A DNA stretch of 64,000 nucleotides from Primula veris (taxonomy: Eukaryota; Streptophyta; Magnoliopsida; Ericales; Primulaceae). The DNA is taken from positions 23,040,967 through 23,104,966 of the forward strand of contig OY821744.1 of assembly GCA_963682055.1 (NCBI GenBank), given 5' to 3'. The notes beneath the pieces are model-generated. The model saw only the letters and a list, made by a program, of their open reading frames with translations. It was not told where the DNA came from and ran no database searches. Shown piece by piece: positions 12,601-23,661 of the stretch; position 1 is the first letter of the stretch; the number at the start of each line of letters is the position of its first letter. Both the position numbers and the translations under genes were made by a program.

Positions 12601-15600
12601 AATTTGGGGAATAATACTCTCTCTACGGCCGGTTCAATCAAGAAACCTTTCTCAAAGTATAGATACCTAAGTAACTTAGTTTAACAATGGAAAAGGCCAA
12701 CCTTCCAAAGTAGCATATGCCTCCCAAAAGCAATGAAAACAAAGCTGCACTTTCCCATCTGCAATCATAATGCTTCCTGTCAAGACCTAAAACCATATGC
12801 AAGCATTTAATAATAAAAGGATAGCATGGACAAACAATCATGTGTGTGTATATATATATTTGACTGAAGGTGTTAGAAACTAAAAGAATGAGATCTATTA
12901 AATTTACATAAAGATTCCGTCGTGTTTACTGGCAAATCTTGAAATTACAAGATATGGACATACAAAAAGCAATTGGTATGTTATAAATTTATGTTTTTAG
13001 AATTTCCTCAGATACTAGGAGTTCTAGTGTGAAAAGCAAATGACATGCTATGATTTCCTACATTCGCTAAATGTCTATAATTTTTCAAATCATTTCCAAA
13101 GACATGAGATGGAAAATAGAAAAATAATCCGTCTTGAGCGCGTTTTAAAGCTTTTTTTGGCGCCAATTCTACTTACTATTTTCACAAATGATAAATCAAC
13201 AGTTCATGGTGAACAATCCTATGCATATGAAAAGATTACAGACTGAAATACACATGGCGCACAATCCTCACATTAAGAGAAGAATACACGCTATATATAA
13301 GATCATAGTTCATACGGTGGAATGCCGAGGAAATTGGTCAAAATATCGGAGGAACGAGCTACATAGGCCACTAGAAGAGCATAATGTATGAATATATATG
13401 ACCAGCTGCGAAAGAACTAGAAACATGTCAAATAAGCCCATGAAGGGAAAATCACATAATTATAAGTAAGGGAAATCACACATGTTGATTTTGATCTCCT
13501 CTATCGTAACATTCCACATCGTGGTTTTATTTAGACAATAAGGGATCTATGAGGTAAGAAAGACCAACACCACAACTCCATCATATATGAATAATGCTAT
13601 AGGATCACAACCAGACACTAGTCATACAAAACCAATTAAAATTTCAGCGCTACTTGAGAAATAATCAACCGAAAACAGTTCAAGAAAAAAAGAGGAATAT
13701 TTGAAGAAAAAAAGGTTGTAACAAAAAGAAGCTGAATTAAGTAGCATCTTTTTAATGATTGCAGTAATAAAATCTCCAAGAAATACTAGAATATTTCAAA
13801 ACAATCGATAGAAGCTCCTTTTACCATGAGTTCAATGTAAAATTTGCATCTTATGATTTTAAATAGAAACGTATCCAAAAACAGACTCTTAAAAGAAAAA
13901 ATTGCATCCACTTTATCAACATCTTATTGGAGTTAATTTTGTGGATTCCTATTAACTCTTATGAATTAATGAGGAAAGCACATATCCAAATTCCGATTGT
14001 TACCTATTACCTAGGTGTTTGTATACCTTCTCGCCCCCCAAATGTTGTAAGATTATCTCGTGCACTCAGCACAGATGTTTTAGCAATTATTTTTCATTAT
14101 CTAAACAAAGGGAAATGATTATTAATTAGTACATTCAAACCACGGGTTTAAAATCTCTATTAAGATTAGATATTAATGCTCAATGATGCTGTCTTATCTT
14201 ACCTTTCTTTTTTTATCGTCGATACTCGATGCTACATTGATATGTATCGTACATAAAACACCAATACGGATTTTTGATAATAAAGTCCAACAGTACCTTC
14301 CCCAACAATAAAGTACAATAAAAATGTCAAAAAGTTCTACCCACCATGCAATTTGAACTCCAGCGGTCCCTAGAGTTCTCCTTGTCATCGACACCTGAAA
14401 TAACCGACTCCTGGGTAAGACAAAAAGTGAGTACTAGATATAAAATAAAATAAAATTGGTGCAACTTCTTTGAAGAAAAATATTGGAAAAGTTAAGGTGA
14501 AATATTTAGACAAGATTATGGCATTATGTTCAATGATTTCTAAATGAGAATTAAGAAAATGACTAAGAGGCGCAGACCAATATTCTCACCTTGGCAAAGA
14601 GAACCTTGACAATGAATCTAAAGCCGACCACTCACTAATAAACTGGTAAACGTAAACACTAAATACCACACATCTTCAAATTAAAAGTCGAAAAAACTAC
14701 CGTAGTTAAAGTACATTATATGAAAATTATAAATGATTAATTTTAGGTAATAGGTATTTGTTAATATTAAGATGTTTCCTTGCCTCTCCTTTCAATAATT
14801 TGAAGATATATTGAAGTGTGCTGTAAGGTCCTGAGTTTAATATACTTTTATTATATTAAGAAAAATTAAAAAATAAAAAGAAAAGAATGGATATGCATGT
14901 ATCTTGGATAAGAAGACAAAAGGGGTAAATAAAAACCTATCTTCATAAGTAAGAAATAGTGGGACCCATTTTTCTTATTGATCCTCCCAGCTCTTCAACT
15001 CTTATAATATATATATACACACACTCTTATACATACAAGCAGATACATATGCAGAGATACATAGATACAAAGTAAGGATGAGAGAGAGAAATAAATACTT
15101 TAATCCTCTCATCTTTATTCTTAATTTTCTCTCAACTCGGTGATCCGTTTTTCCAGTCGTTTATACCGCTGAGAAACTATCGATGAGGAGATTGTTTTAA
15201 GTTGATCATTTTCAGGTTCTTATGGTTTGATTTCAAGAGGATTCTAAGCTGAATCTTAATGCGTAAACCAACCCTTGCTCAGTTGCTGTTTTTCCAGTCG
15301 GTGTTAAGCTTTGCTCAGGTACCATTTTGGTACTGAAAGGGGGGTCTTCTTTGATATTTTATGTGGGAATCGTTTTCTCGCTTGTGTTTGCTTATTATTG
15401 TTTCTAGAAGTAGTAAATTCTTGTGGTAATTAGTGAAATCTTTTGTAGTTGTATAATCGTGGTTTACAAGCTTTTTGAGGTACAATCTCGATACTTTAAA
15501 AGGAGACTACATTTTGTGATGTTAGTTTGAAATCCGTTTTCTGCTTATTTGGCTTATGTAGCTTATGGTGTTGCTACTTCTAGTAGTTGAAGCTTATAGT

Positions 15601-18391
15601 AGAGTTTGGTTAATTGCCTTTGACGATGTACCATTTTGGTACTGCGGTACTAAAGAGACATGTGTTATGTATGCATTTTAGACATGAATCAGTTCCTTGC
15701 TTAAGGCCATTTTAATGTGTTCTACGGTAGTAGACTAACGGTTTATTGATATAATAGTAAAATTAGTCGTAGTTGGGGTTGTATAGCTGCAACTTGGTTG
15801 TTTAGTGGCTTTATTGAGGTATCGTTGCAGTGTTTAAACAGGGGAGTTTACCTTGAGGCGGGAATATTCATCTTTTGTATTTGTGTTAATTGTGGTAGTA
15901 ATACTATCCTGTAACTGTGAGTATATAGTTGAACCTTCACGGTACCGTTTTGGTACCAAAAGGGGCGAGTTTTACTTGTGATGGAAGGTGGAAACTTGTC
16001 TAGTATTTTGTGATTTTGCCCATTTTGATGTAGTAGTTGAATTATTTATTATGTTATATAAATCTTTGAATCTTATAGCACACTTATTGAGCTTTTCGAG
16101 CAAAGCTCGAGATGTTTCTGAACCAAATTAAAGTTCATTCGATAGTAAATTTGACCAATTCATAGGATGAATATTCTGTTTGATGTGGTGGTTACAGTTT
16201 CTATAAACATTATAACTTATAACTGCAGTATCACTTATCATTTAAATGTGAATAACTTGGAGTGAGGCTAAAGGGCAGTGGTGATGTGTGGTGTTGTGTT
16301 GAGTCATGTTGTGATTTCACGAGTCTTTTATTTGGTTTAGGGTTCACGTGCCACAGGGGTTCCGGCGGGCCTGGTGCTCACGGAAAATACGGCAATAGCC
16401 GGCGTATGGTTTCATGAGGAGTTGACTCCATACGTGGATTTGAGGAGTGATCCGGCACTATAATTGTGAATCCGACTTTATACACATTTGATTCGTTTAT
16501 CGAATCACGCCACTTGGCGTTTGTAGTCAAGGTATAGAGGTGTAGCGGGAGAGAGGTAAAAAGGTGAAAAACACTAATATTAAAGAACAAAAATGCATTG
16601 CATTATTATTTTTGGTTTGGATACGTATATGTAATGAATTTCGTTGACTCACTCTTTCTTTTGTTTCTTATTTCTGCTTATTATTTATTTTTATAGGCGG
16701 AGGTCCTGATGTAGGCTTATATACCAGTTTGAGCGGTTGAGCAGGATATGAGGCGGGGTCGGTTTGGCGTTTACACACGTTAGCATAAATTCTATTTGTA
16801 AAGTATTTTGCTGATAATGCAGCTTTTGTGGAGTATAAGCATGTATGAGATTTAGCTGATTTTTTTTTTTGGGATATTAACATGTGTGAAATATTTGTCT
16901 TTAGTTGTGTTTTCTTTTAAATTTACAACCCGGTTTCTACAAAATCCGGGGCGTGACATGTGCAGTCAATCCAAATTACTAGGTATAGCAGTATTTTACC
17001 AATGACACGCCACCAGAACCCAATTCACACATTGTCTTCACGTTAACTTCAGCTATGAGCAGCCCTGTCACAACCTGCATCATCTTATGCATTTCCGTCA
17101 AATGGTACATTGTTCAAAAACATATGCGGTTAAAAAGAGTTAGGAAATACTACAAAATGATTATAAATACTCTAATTCTGCCACTAACTTCATAGCTCTA
17201 GTCTCATGAAAACTATACATACAGATTTAACATTTAAGACATTGCGTAACCATAGACAAAAAGATAAGAAGAAATGAGATATGCGTTATTACCATGAACA
17301 CCCAGCAGATAATACAGGTGATTGCAGAAGCCAGAAATCCAGATTCCTGTGTCACTGCTGGAATTGCAAGTATTCCTGCACCTACCTTTTGATTGACATT
17401 GTTAGTTCTCCATAATGAAAAGATCAATCAAGATTGACGAAAGAGAGGGAGAGGAAGGAGTACGGTGGTGCCAGAAACGAGAAGAATTGCACTAGTTAGG
17501 CTTCCTGCAAATAAGCAAATATCATGGCCATTGCGAGCAAGGAACAAAATTTCGTCTCAGTTTAGACATGTTCAGAAGTGGGAAACATAAACATTTTAGG
17601 AACACAAATCAAAAACTGAAAAACAGTTTACTACAACTAAGCTATTTAATAATTTTTTCAGACAAACAGGCAACCAAGAGTATGTCCGCAGACTACGTAT
17701 GAATACACGTAACACTAACACATCAAGCAGACGTACAACTTCTTGAAAAAGATAACAAAAGATTTATATAATTATCAAACCAGATCCATATTAGCAATAC
17801 TCTACAGCCACGAAATTATGGTAAAAATATTTCATCCCATAGACAGCATTTACTATTGTATGGAACCGTTTCAAAGGAAACAATAGTTCTTTTAGTTGTT
17901 TTTTCTTTTTCTTTTAATTTTAGTTCGATTATCATGCCTATGGAAAATTTAAAGTATAGTTTGTTTGGTGAATGACCAGTGCCGAAGTTAAGAGTATATA
18001 ATGGGAGTGGTGGAATTCCCAAAAATAAATGACTGAGCGCACAAAATATATGGGGGTGCTAATCAGTTATATGTAAAATATATAACGAGTTTTTTTTTTA
18101 ATATAAGGGGGTGTTGTAGCCCCTAGCTGCCCCTTCGAGCTCCTCCCCTGTCACACAAGCGACGACATTTGCAATTCTACACTACTTTTGAGTCAAGATT
18201 CGTCGGAAATAACTAAAATAAAAGTAACTCACAAAATATGAGCAAGCAAAAACGATTTTTTTTTTGTAACAACGGAGGAACTAGGTATTGGCTAAAAGTG
18301 ACTACATCACCCCTCATACCAAGGAAACTCGATTTATGTCCATGTAATTTTATGAAAAGTTCATGATCATAATTTTCACAACCCCATGATT

Positions 18392-18422
<31 letters not shown>

Positions 18423-18868
18423 TATATGCACATGTACTCTAACTTCAGCCCCACCCCACATCCGAATCCTAGTTCCGCCATTGTCTTATAACATTTATTT
18501 TTCTGAAGGAAGAGTATTTGAGTACCAGGTTTATGCTTGAGAGTGGTTTGGTTCAGGTTAGAGAAAAGCCTTTCCATTGCCAATTCCTCTAGCTCTTCAT
18601 AAACTTCTTGTTCTTGTTGGGTAGACTGTTTATTCTGTGAGTAGCATTTTTCTGAAGATAGTTTAATTATCCTTTTCTTGAAGCAGCAATTATTCATATC
18701 CAACTGCCTTTGGCTTTTGACACCAGAGAAAATGTCATGAACAGTTGTTGTTCTCATAGTAACAGTTACACACTCACATTTTGGTTTTAAGCTTGTTAGT
18801 TGATCATATTTAGAATAGAAGTTCAATGAGAAAAGGGAAGAAGAAGGAGATGAAAAGGAAAAGGCCAT
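1303..18868 (-). CDS. Chloroplast-type tyrosine/tryptophan permease, 14 exons
   Basis: Exons, in order of transcription, are 18868-18526, 17504-17464, 17385-17293, 17074-17000, 14394-14345, 13405-13316, 12758-12702, 4394-4325, 3978-3877, 3783-3731, 3248-3098, 2847-2763, 2351-2223 and 1490-1303. Every junction has GT/AG and phases match, giving 1527 nt (508 aa plus stop). Exon 1 encodes a Ser/Thr-rich leader of about 110 residues, as expected for a plastid transit peptide. The rest is a polytopic membrane protein with landmarks [65 protein letters not shown] and ALDFAGTYG. These are the motifs I know from plant homologues of bacterial tyrosine-specific permeases (HAAAP family). The inferred role is aromatic amino-acid transport across the plastid envelope. 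Introns 7 and 4 carry a Copia element and a Gypsy solo LTR, yet no exon is damaged. The family assignment is strong; substrate and localisation are inferred. Confidence 0.93.
3616..3658. repeat. (TA)n microsatellite in permease intron 10
   Basis: An uninterrupted TA dinucleotide run lies between the exons ending at 3731 and starting at 3248. It should be length-variable between individuals. Confidence 0.95.
4459..5837 (-). repeat. 3' LTR of the intronic Copia element
   Basis: This is the LTR downstream of pol. It is 1379 bp and matches 11019-12376 along its length. It differs most at about 5380-5450, where this copy has five tandem ACCCAAG-type heptamers and the other copy has CGCGCCC/CGACCC-type units instead. 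A TATAAAAGG promoter motif lies on the minus strand at 5190-5198. Confidence 0.96.
5838..5848 (-). other. Polypurine tract of the Copia element
   Basis: On the element's sense (minus) strand the sequence ATGTGGGGGAT directly precedes the 3' LTR. This is the expected place and composition for the plus-strand primer of reverse transcription. Confidence 0.75.
6312..10686 (-). pseudogene. Copia gag-pol polyprotein, broken by three stops and a frameshift
   Basis: One reading frame runs from a Met at 10686 almost to 7200 and is interrupted by TAG (10210-10212), TAA (9988-9990) and TGA (7795-7797). At about 7190 the frame shifts, and RT/RNase H continues to the stop at 6312. Gag has an Ala-rich N-terminal segment and the motif [16 protein letters not shown], then a CCHC knuckle ([14 protein letters not shown], about 9669). 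Next come the protease DTGATSHIC (about 9447), a GAG-pre-integrase motif [10 protein letters not shown] (about 8955), integrase with [13 protein letters not shown] (about 8500), RT with [19 protein letters not shown] and YVDDM (about 7350), and RNase H with a [11 protein letters not shown] segment. All domains are present, but this copy cannot make a full polyprotein without suppression. Confidence 0.95.
11019..12376 (-). repeat. 5' LTR of the intronic Copia element
   Basis: This is the LTR upstream of gag, 1358 bp, with TG/CA ends. It is collinear with 4459-5837 and differs by scattered substitutions, mostly transitions, plus short indels. It is followed by the second TTTTA target duplication. 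Confidence 0.96.
11749..11757 (-). promoter_or_regulatory. TATA box of the Copia 5' LTR
   Basis: TATAAAAGG on the minus strand is the best core-promoter motif in the LTR and would start transcription toward gag. The same motif is kept in the 3' LTR at 5190-5198, where it points toward exons 8-14 of the host gene. Confidence 0.6.
14817..16963 (+). mobile_element. Solo LTR of a Gypsy-type retrotransposon in permease intron 4
   Basis: The LTR itself is 14822-16958 (2137 bp). It starts TGTAAGGTCC and ends CCGGGGCGTGACA, terminal sequences I associate with Tekay-like Gypsy LTRs. It is bracketed by a perfect 5-bp duplication TGTGC (14817-14821 and 16959-16963). No gag or pol lies inside, so it is a solo LTR left by recombination between two LTRs. 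A TATATATATA tract near 15005 could be its TATA region. Three similar palindromic motifs of the form GGTACC/GTACCATTTTGGTAC occur at about 15318, 15628 and 15942. It reads opposite to the host gene. Confidence 0.85.
18391..18426. repeat. Poly(A)-(TA)n tract in permease intron 1
   Basis: An A run is followed by a TA dinucleotide run just downstream of the exon 1 donor (18525). It is a simple sequence with no other feature. Confidence 0.9.
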
Positions 18869-18927
18869 TAGATTATTTTCCCACTCTCATGCTTTGCTAT
18901 TGCCATACGAGTGTGTGAGTAATTGAG

Positions 18928-18970
18928 TATATATACAAAGATATAATGTTTCCTATATACCTTCCACGTG
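18928..18970 (-). promoter_or_regulatory. Permease promoter: TATA tract and G-box
   Basis: A TATATATAC-type tract (about 18928-18936) lies about 60 bp above the ATG at 18868. A palindromic CACGTG (18965-18970) lies about 30 bp above the TATA tract. CACGTG is the core bound by plant bZIP and bHLH factors such as PIF and ABF proteins, so light or ABA control is possible. That is inferred from position and motif only. Confidence 0.5.
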
Positions 18971-19230
18971 TTTTAATATTAACCCTATGTTACTCTTTAG
19001 TCTTTACATTTAAACTCATAGATAATGAGTATGTTTTGTATCACATTTTTTATGGTGAATTTTGGATTTTTGTATCTTAAAAATGCATAAGTGTTTGATT
19101 TGAAAGATTTTTTGGATTCTAAAAATCCAGATTTTCGGCCAAAAAATCCATAATCCAGTGATTTTTTTGCCACTTTTATAGGGGGTTAAATGAAATAATA
19201 TTATTTATACAAAATAGCCAATTGGATAAA

Positions 19231-19770
19231 GAGACTGAATTTTTATACTACATTTTTTCTGAAAAAACGCACAAACCGTATAAAAAATCTACGGTTTGCA
19301 GTGATTCAGTGCAAACCGTAGATTAAATGTACGGTTTGCAACTGTGTAATTTTTCAGTGCAAACCGTAGATTTTAATCTACGGTTTGCACTGAAAAATTA
19401 CACAGTCAGTCCCTGCATCAAAATTACACAGTCAGTCCCTGTGTCAATTTACACAGTCAGTCCCTGAAAAAATTACACAGATTTTTTCTTTCTCCTCTTT
19501 CTCAAAAACCCAAATTTTTCAACCCAAAAAAACCCCAAATCAATCCAAAATAATAACCATCAATTTTATTAACAAAAAAACCTCAAATCACCAATCAAAT
19601 TTCACCCTACAAAAACCGTAAATTACCAATCAAAAAATATACCCTAATTCAAGGTATTTCTTTATTCACTAGTTTATTATTTATTTTATATAGTTTCAAT
19701 TTGTAAAATATGGAAAAAAGATATAAAACATGTCAATTGATTATTCACTTGGTGATTATAATTGTTTGTT
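19231..19770 (+). repeat. Left terminal inverted repeat of the Pack-MULE
   Basis: The reverse complement of 23662-24207 matches this stretch almost throughout, with scattered substitutions. The outer 250 bp carry alternating copies of CAAACCGTAGAT and its complement ATCTACGGTTTG, followed by three copies of ACACAGTCAGTCCCTG (about 19400-19466). Clusters of this kind are plausible transposase-binding sites. Confidence 0.88.
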
Positions 19771-20183
19771 TTTGGAATGTGTGGACTATGTGAACAATTA
19801 AATGCATGCCAGCCCGTCATGTTGGCTTATAGATTATGTTATTCGAATTGGGTAGTGAAAGAAAAAAAGGAGTTGAAGAATAGATTTGTTTATTATTTCA
19901 TTTTAAATGTTTAGTGGCTATTTTAATAGGGATTTTACTTTTGAATATTTTTAATGAGTATAATTTCACAAGTTTCTTAGCTCAAGTACACATTTCACAA
20001 GTTTCTCTACACATTATCGAATGGAAATTATTGCTTTTTATATGTTTTCTATGTGTCACAGGATGACCCAATTTTCCCTTTCATGAAATTGAGTTTGCGG
20101 AACAGTGAAGCATCCCAGTGAATCTCAAGATTATCAAGCAGAGTTGAATTGAACTCGCATAAAAATAAGAAAATAAACACATT

Positions 20184-21718
20184 AGATGGCAAAGGATTCT
20201 CAACCAGCTTTTCGTTAGCAGTATGTCTATCCCCTATCTCTCTTTTTTTCATAATCTTATCTATCAAATTTTAAAACCCTAATTATTGTTTTGGTCTGTA
20301 TAAACAGGATTGTCATATTACCTTAAAAATGAAGAGTTCAAAAAAATGTTCGCACCTTTTGGTGAGGTTATAGAAGGTAAATTGATTCCCACTTGTCATT
20401 ACCACTTTTATGTTTGGTTTTACGCTTTTATGCAATGTTATGTTACTGGGAAAATTGTATTGCTTTTTGCAATTATTTGAACAATTTTATTTGTGATGTA
20501 TGCTATATAGCTAGGTTGATTATGGACCCAAGAACACATAGGCACAAAGGTTATGGGTTTATCACATTTAAGTCCGAGGGTGAAGCTGAAAAAGCACTTA
20601 AAGCCATGAACTACAGGGTACCACTCTATCTTTACCCCTCATATATTTTTCCAATTTTAAGGGCTTAGATTTTTGTCATTTAAGGAAATGAACTGGTTTA
20701 TTTGATCCAAGAAAAAAGTTGTGGTCTTTGCACTTATAACGTGTGGTTTTTCGGGTCGTGAATGCAAAAGGCGCGTTTTTTAAGTTGATAATATGTAAAC
20801 TAAGTACAATGCAACCATAATTAGGGAAAGCACAAAGCTGGGCTCAAGATTTGCAGTAGAATATTGTATAAGAATCAACTTTCAATCTTGATAACAAATA
20901 ATGCGGTTGTCAGGTATTATTTCTGAATGTCAGAGGGGTTTCCCTTGTCACCCCTTGTGGCCTTTTTCAATTGACCAGAGTCGATGTAAAGTATTTATTG
21001 TAGCTTATAAGCGGATAGGATAATTGTTTGAACTAAGACTAAACCTTAATGAATCGCCTTACAGGTTCAGTGAGTCAAAAAAGCAGCAAAACGACTTTAA
21101 AGATGAGCAAGCAATAATTGATTTTCAGCAAAAAATAAAAAAACAATAATATGTCCTTTGGATATTTGGTTCTCTGAGAGCTCAAAAGAAAACCGTCAGT
21201 CAAGTTTCTCAGACCAAAAAATTTAAAACTTTTGAAACTTAATTGGGAACATTTTCTTTACTCACGTTTTCTTTGACCATGTAAAAAAAACTTGAGGTTT
21301 AAGCTTTTCTGTGAATTCCTATCTAGTCCTGTTTTGTCAGAGAAGAGAGATGATATATTGGCCGTATCCCTTGTTGGAAATTACAAATGATGACTCATGT
21401 TAAACTACTTATACTTTCTTGTATGGTCAAAGTCGTCTGTGGAGTACAGTGTTTGTTGTGCTACACCCAAATGGCAATTTTTCCATCTACTAGCTTTTAC
21501 TTACTAAGCTTGCTTGGTGCAATCACCCAAATCTAGCTTAAACAAAAGAAAAAGGAATACGCCAAGTTAGATTCTAGCATGCTAACCCTGTTATGTGATT
21601 TATCTGTCCGCGTTTACATGGTAAATCTTGTTTGTTGCTTGCACAGATAGTATGTGAAAGGCTGATCTTTGTAGAAGTTGCTAAGACTGGAATTGGGGCA
21701 GAAGCCTCTTCCCCGTGA
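20184..21718 (+). CDS. RRM protein gene or gene fragment captured in the Pack-MULE
   Basis: Four exon pieces join in frame: ...-20220, 20308-20376, 20511-20617 and 21647-21718 (stop TGA 21716-21718), all GT/AG. About 94 codons are open. The product is a single RNA-recognition motif: RNP2-like LFVSRLSYYL, then FAPFGEVIEARLIMDP, RNP1 KGYGFITF, EAEKALKAMN and a final strand RLIFVEVAKTG. This resembles small plant glycine-rich or organellar RRM proteins. The 5' end is a problem. The LFVS frame has no ATG before upstream TAA codons, while a nearby ATG at 20186 is one base out of that frame. Either an upstream exon was missed, a weak donor is used, or the 5' end is damaged. Confidence 0.7.
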
Positions 21719-22639
21719 TCCATTTTTTTTTTTTTGCATTTACAGATGTAATCAATTTCATTTACAAAGATGAGAGTATAATCATTCTGCCGATATATTT
21801 TTTTGTTGAGTGTGGCATTGTGATTTCACTTTGTGAATTTGTGTAATACTATGCTACGTTCTTCCCAATTAGAAATTTTGACATTCATGAAAGAACCAGT
21901 CTCCTGAGGAAATTCATTTCATTCATTTTCGGAAATGCGTAACCCACTTTCAAAGAAAAATGCTCATTTCATTTCAAGCCCTGAAATACTCAACTTCCAA
22001 TCTGTCCATTTCAGGCCTTATATCATGTCTCTATTACAGTTCACTATGATCTTGGATGGGATCTTATGATGCATTGTCCATAGCTATATACACTAAAATT
22101 ATTAGATCATAATACAAAGCGGTCAAAGTAATTTGACGACTATAATTTTTTTTTTTTTCATATCATGGTGGTTTCTAAACTATGCTGCAAAGTTATGATA
22201 TAGAGTAGCAAACAACACAGGATAATAACTTTCATATACACCGCATGACATATTCCAAACTGAGAAGAACTATTCAAAAAGCTTAACAAAATTCTCATGC
22301 TTATAAAACTAAAAGGACAACTACAACTTCACCCATGCCTTCAATCATCAAATTCGACTAGTTCGTACCCAAGTCTGCTTCATACCAAAGTTACTGCTGA
22401 ACCAAAATAAAAAGTACAAATACCAAACATCACCGAAGGCATGATATTGAGAAAAGGATCATATCCGTAGCGAAAACACATGGCTATAGGTATATCAATC
22501 TTGGTATTATATGCCAAAATTTTGCTTGCAACTCAGGACTGCGGCCTAGTATGTGTTGGACCCAAACACAAATTTTGATCGACACACCAAAATGGGAAGT
22601 TAAGACAAGAGTGTTCAACATAGCGCACAACACTTGCAT

Positions 22640-23051
22640 TTAACCCTTACGTGCATATTGAACGCGGAGGTTTCTGCCATTCAAAAGCTGAAGCAAAGAA
22701 GAGCAACAATATATAAGACTGTTGTCAAAAGTGGTTACTTGGTAAACTCGTATTAAGGACGCCATATATATAGTTACTTGAGAGTACCTGACCATCCATT
22801 TCTCTCAGCGCTGAGCTCGCTGCATCTTCACAAGTGAACTGAACAAATCCATAGCCTTTTGACTTTCCAGTCACATGATGACATATCATTTTCACTGGAA
22901 ATAACAAAAGAAAATGCCACATTATATCATATACTTCTTAACATTTGAATGCTAAGTTGTCCTACAAATTCACAGTATTCACCTTCGAGTATTTCTCCAT
23001 GACTTTTGAAAGCTTCCTTCAGAACAGGTTCATTGGTGTCATACGAAAGAC
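22640..23051 (-). CDS. Second RRM gene fragment captured in the Pack-MULE
   Basis: On the minus strand three exons join in phase: 23051-22983, 22894-22788 and 22687-22640 (stop TAA). They encode about 73 residues covering most of an RRM: GLSYDTNEPVLKEAF, HGEILEVKMICHHVTG, RNP1 KGYGFVQF, AASSALREMDGQ and a last strand NLRVQYARKG. The sequence is clearly different from its neighbour, but introns fall at the same places in the domain with the same phases, so the two are distant paralogues. I could not find the exon holding RNP2 and the ATG between 23051 and the TIR; it may be missing or too short to see. Acting as an RNA-binding protein is inferred from the domain only. Confidence 0.62.
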
Positions 23052-23661
23052 CTGCAGAAATGTTTAATCATTTTTATAAATCATAATACCAAGGTCTTTC
23101 CGACTGTGGACCTATTGTTGTGGCTATAGAAAACTGTTGCAGCGGAAACAAGCAGATTCCTTCCAAACAAACAATTTGATTCCCTTTTGTAAAATAAACT
23201 ATTTTTTTCCGAAAACTCAATAAAGCCGATGTAACTTTTTAGTCACATGCATAACTGAAAAACCTCTTCTAAACAGTGCTTTTGCTCATGAATTGAGCCA
23301 CTGAAATGTTCATATGTGCGGTTATGGCGTACATTCCGACATTCAATACCATTTCTAAGGTATAAATAACTATCCGACAATAGGAATTCATAAACACTTA
23401 TTTGGTTCTAGCTTAAACAATGGGCTTTTTTAACTTTCTGAATAAGCTGGAAATTTGAAGCTGAAAAAAAAAATGGTTTCCTCAGCCTCAAATCATTCCG
23501 AATTTTCCTAACGAAAAAATACTAACACTAACAGCCTAACTTCAGCTTTCCCTAATTTTTCCATTCCACTGGAACATAAAACTTTAACAAACTGAGCAAA
23601 TATAATTGTTGTTTGTTAAAAAAAAAAACTTGCTCATTTTTTCGATATTTTATAAACAAAT

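Noticed and set aside
14822..16958. Considered as an unrelated gene nested in the permease intron because of leader-like CT-rich and GAGA sequences
   Set aside because: No sustained reading frame exists, while TG/CA ends with a perfect TGTGC duplication identify a solo LTR.
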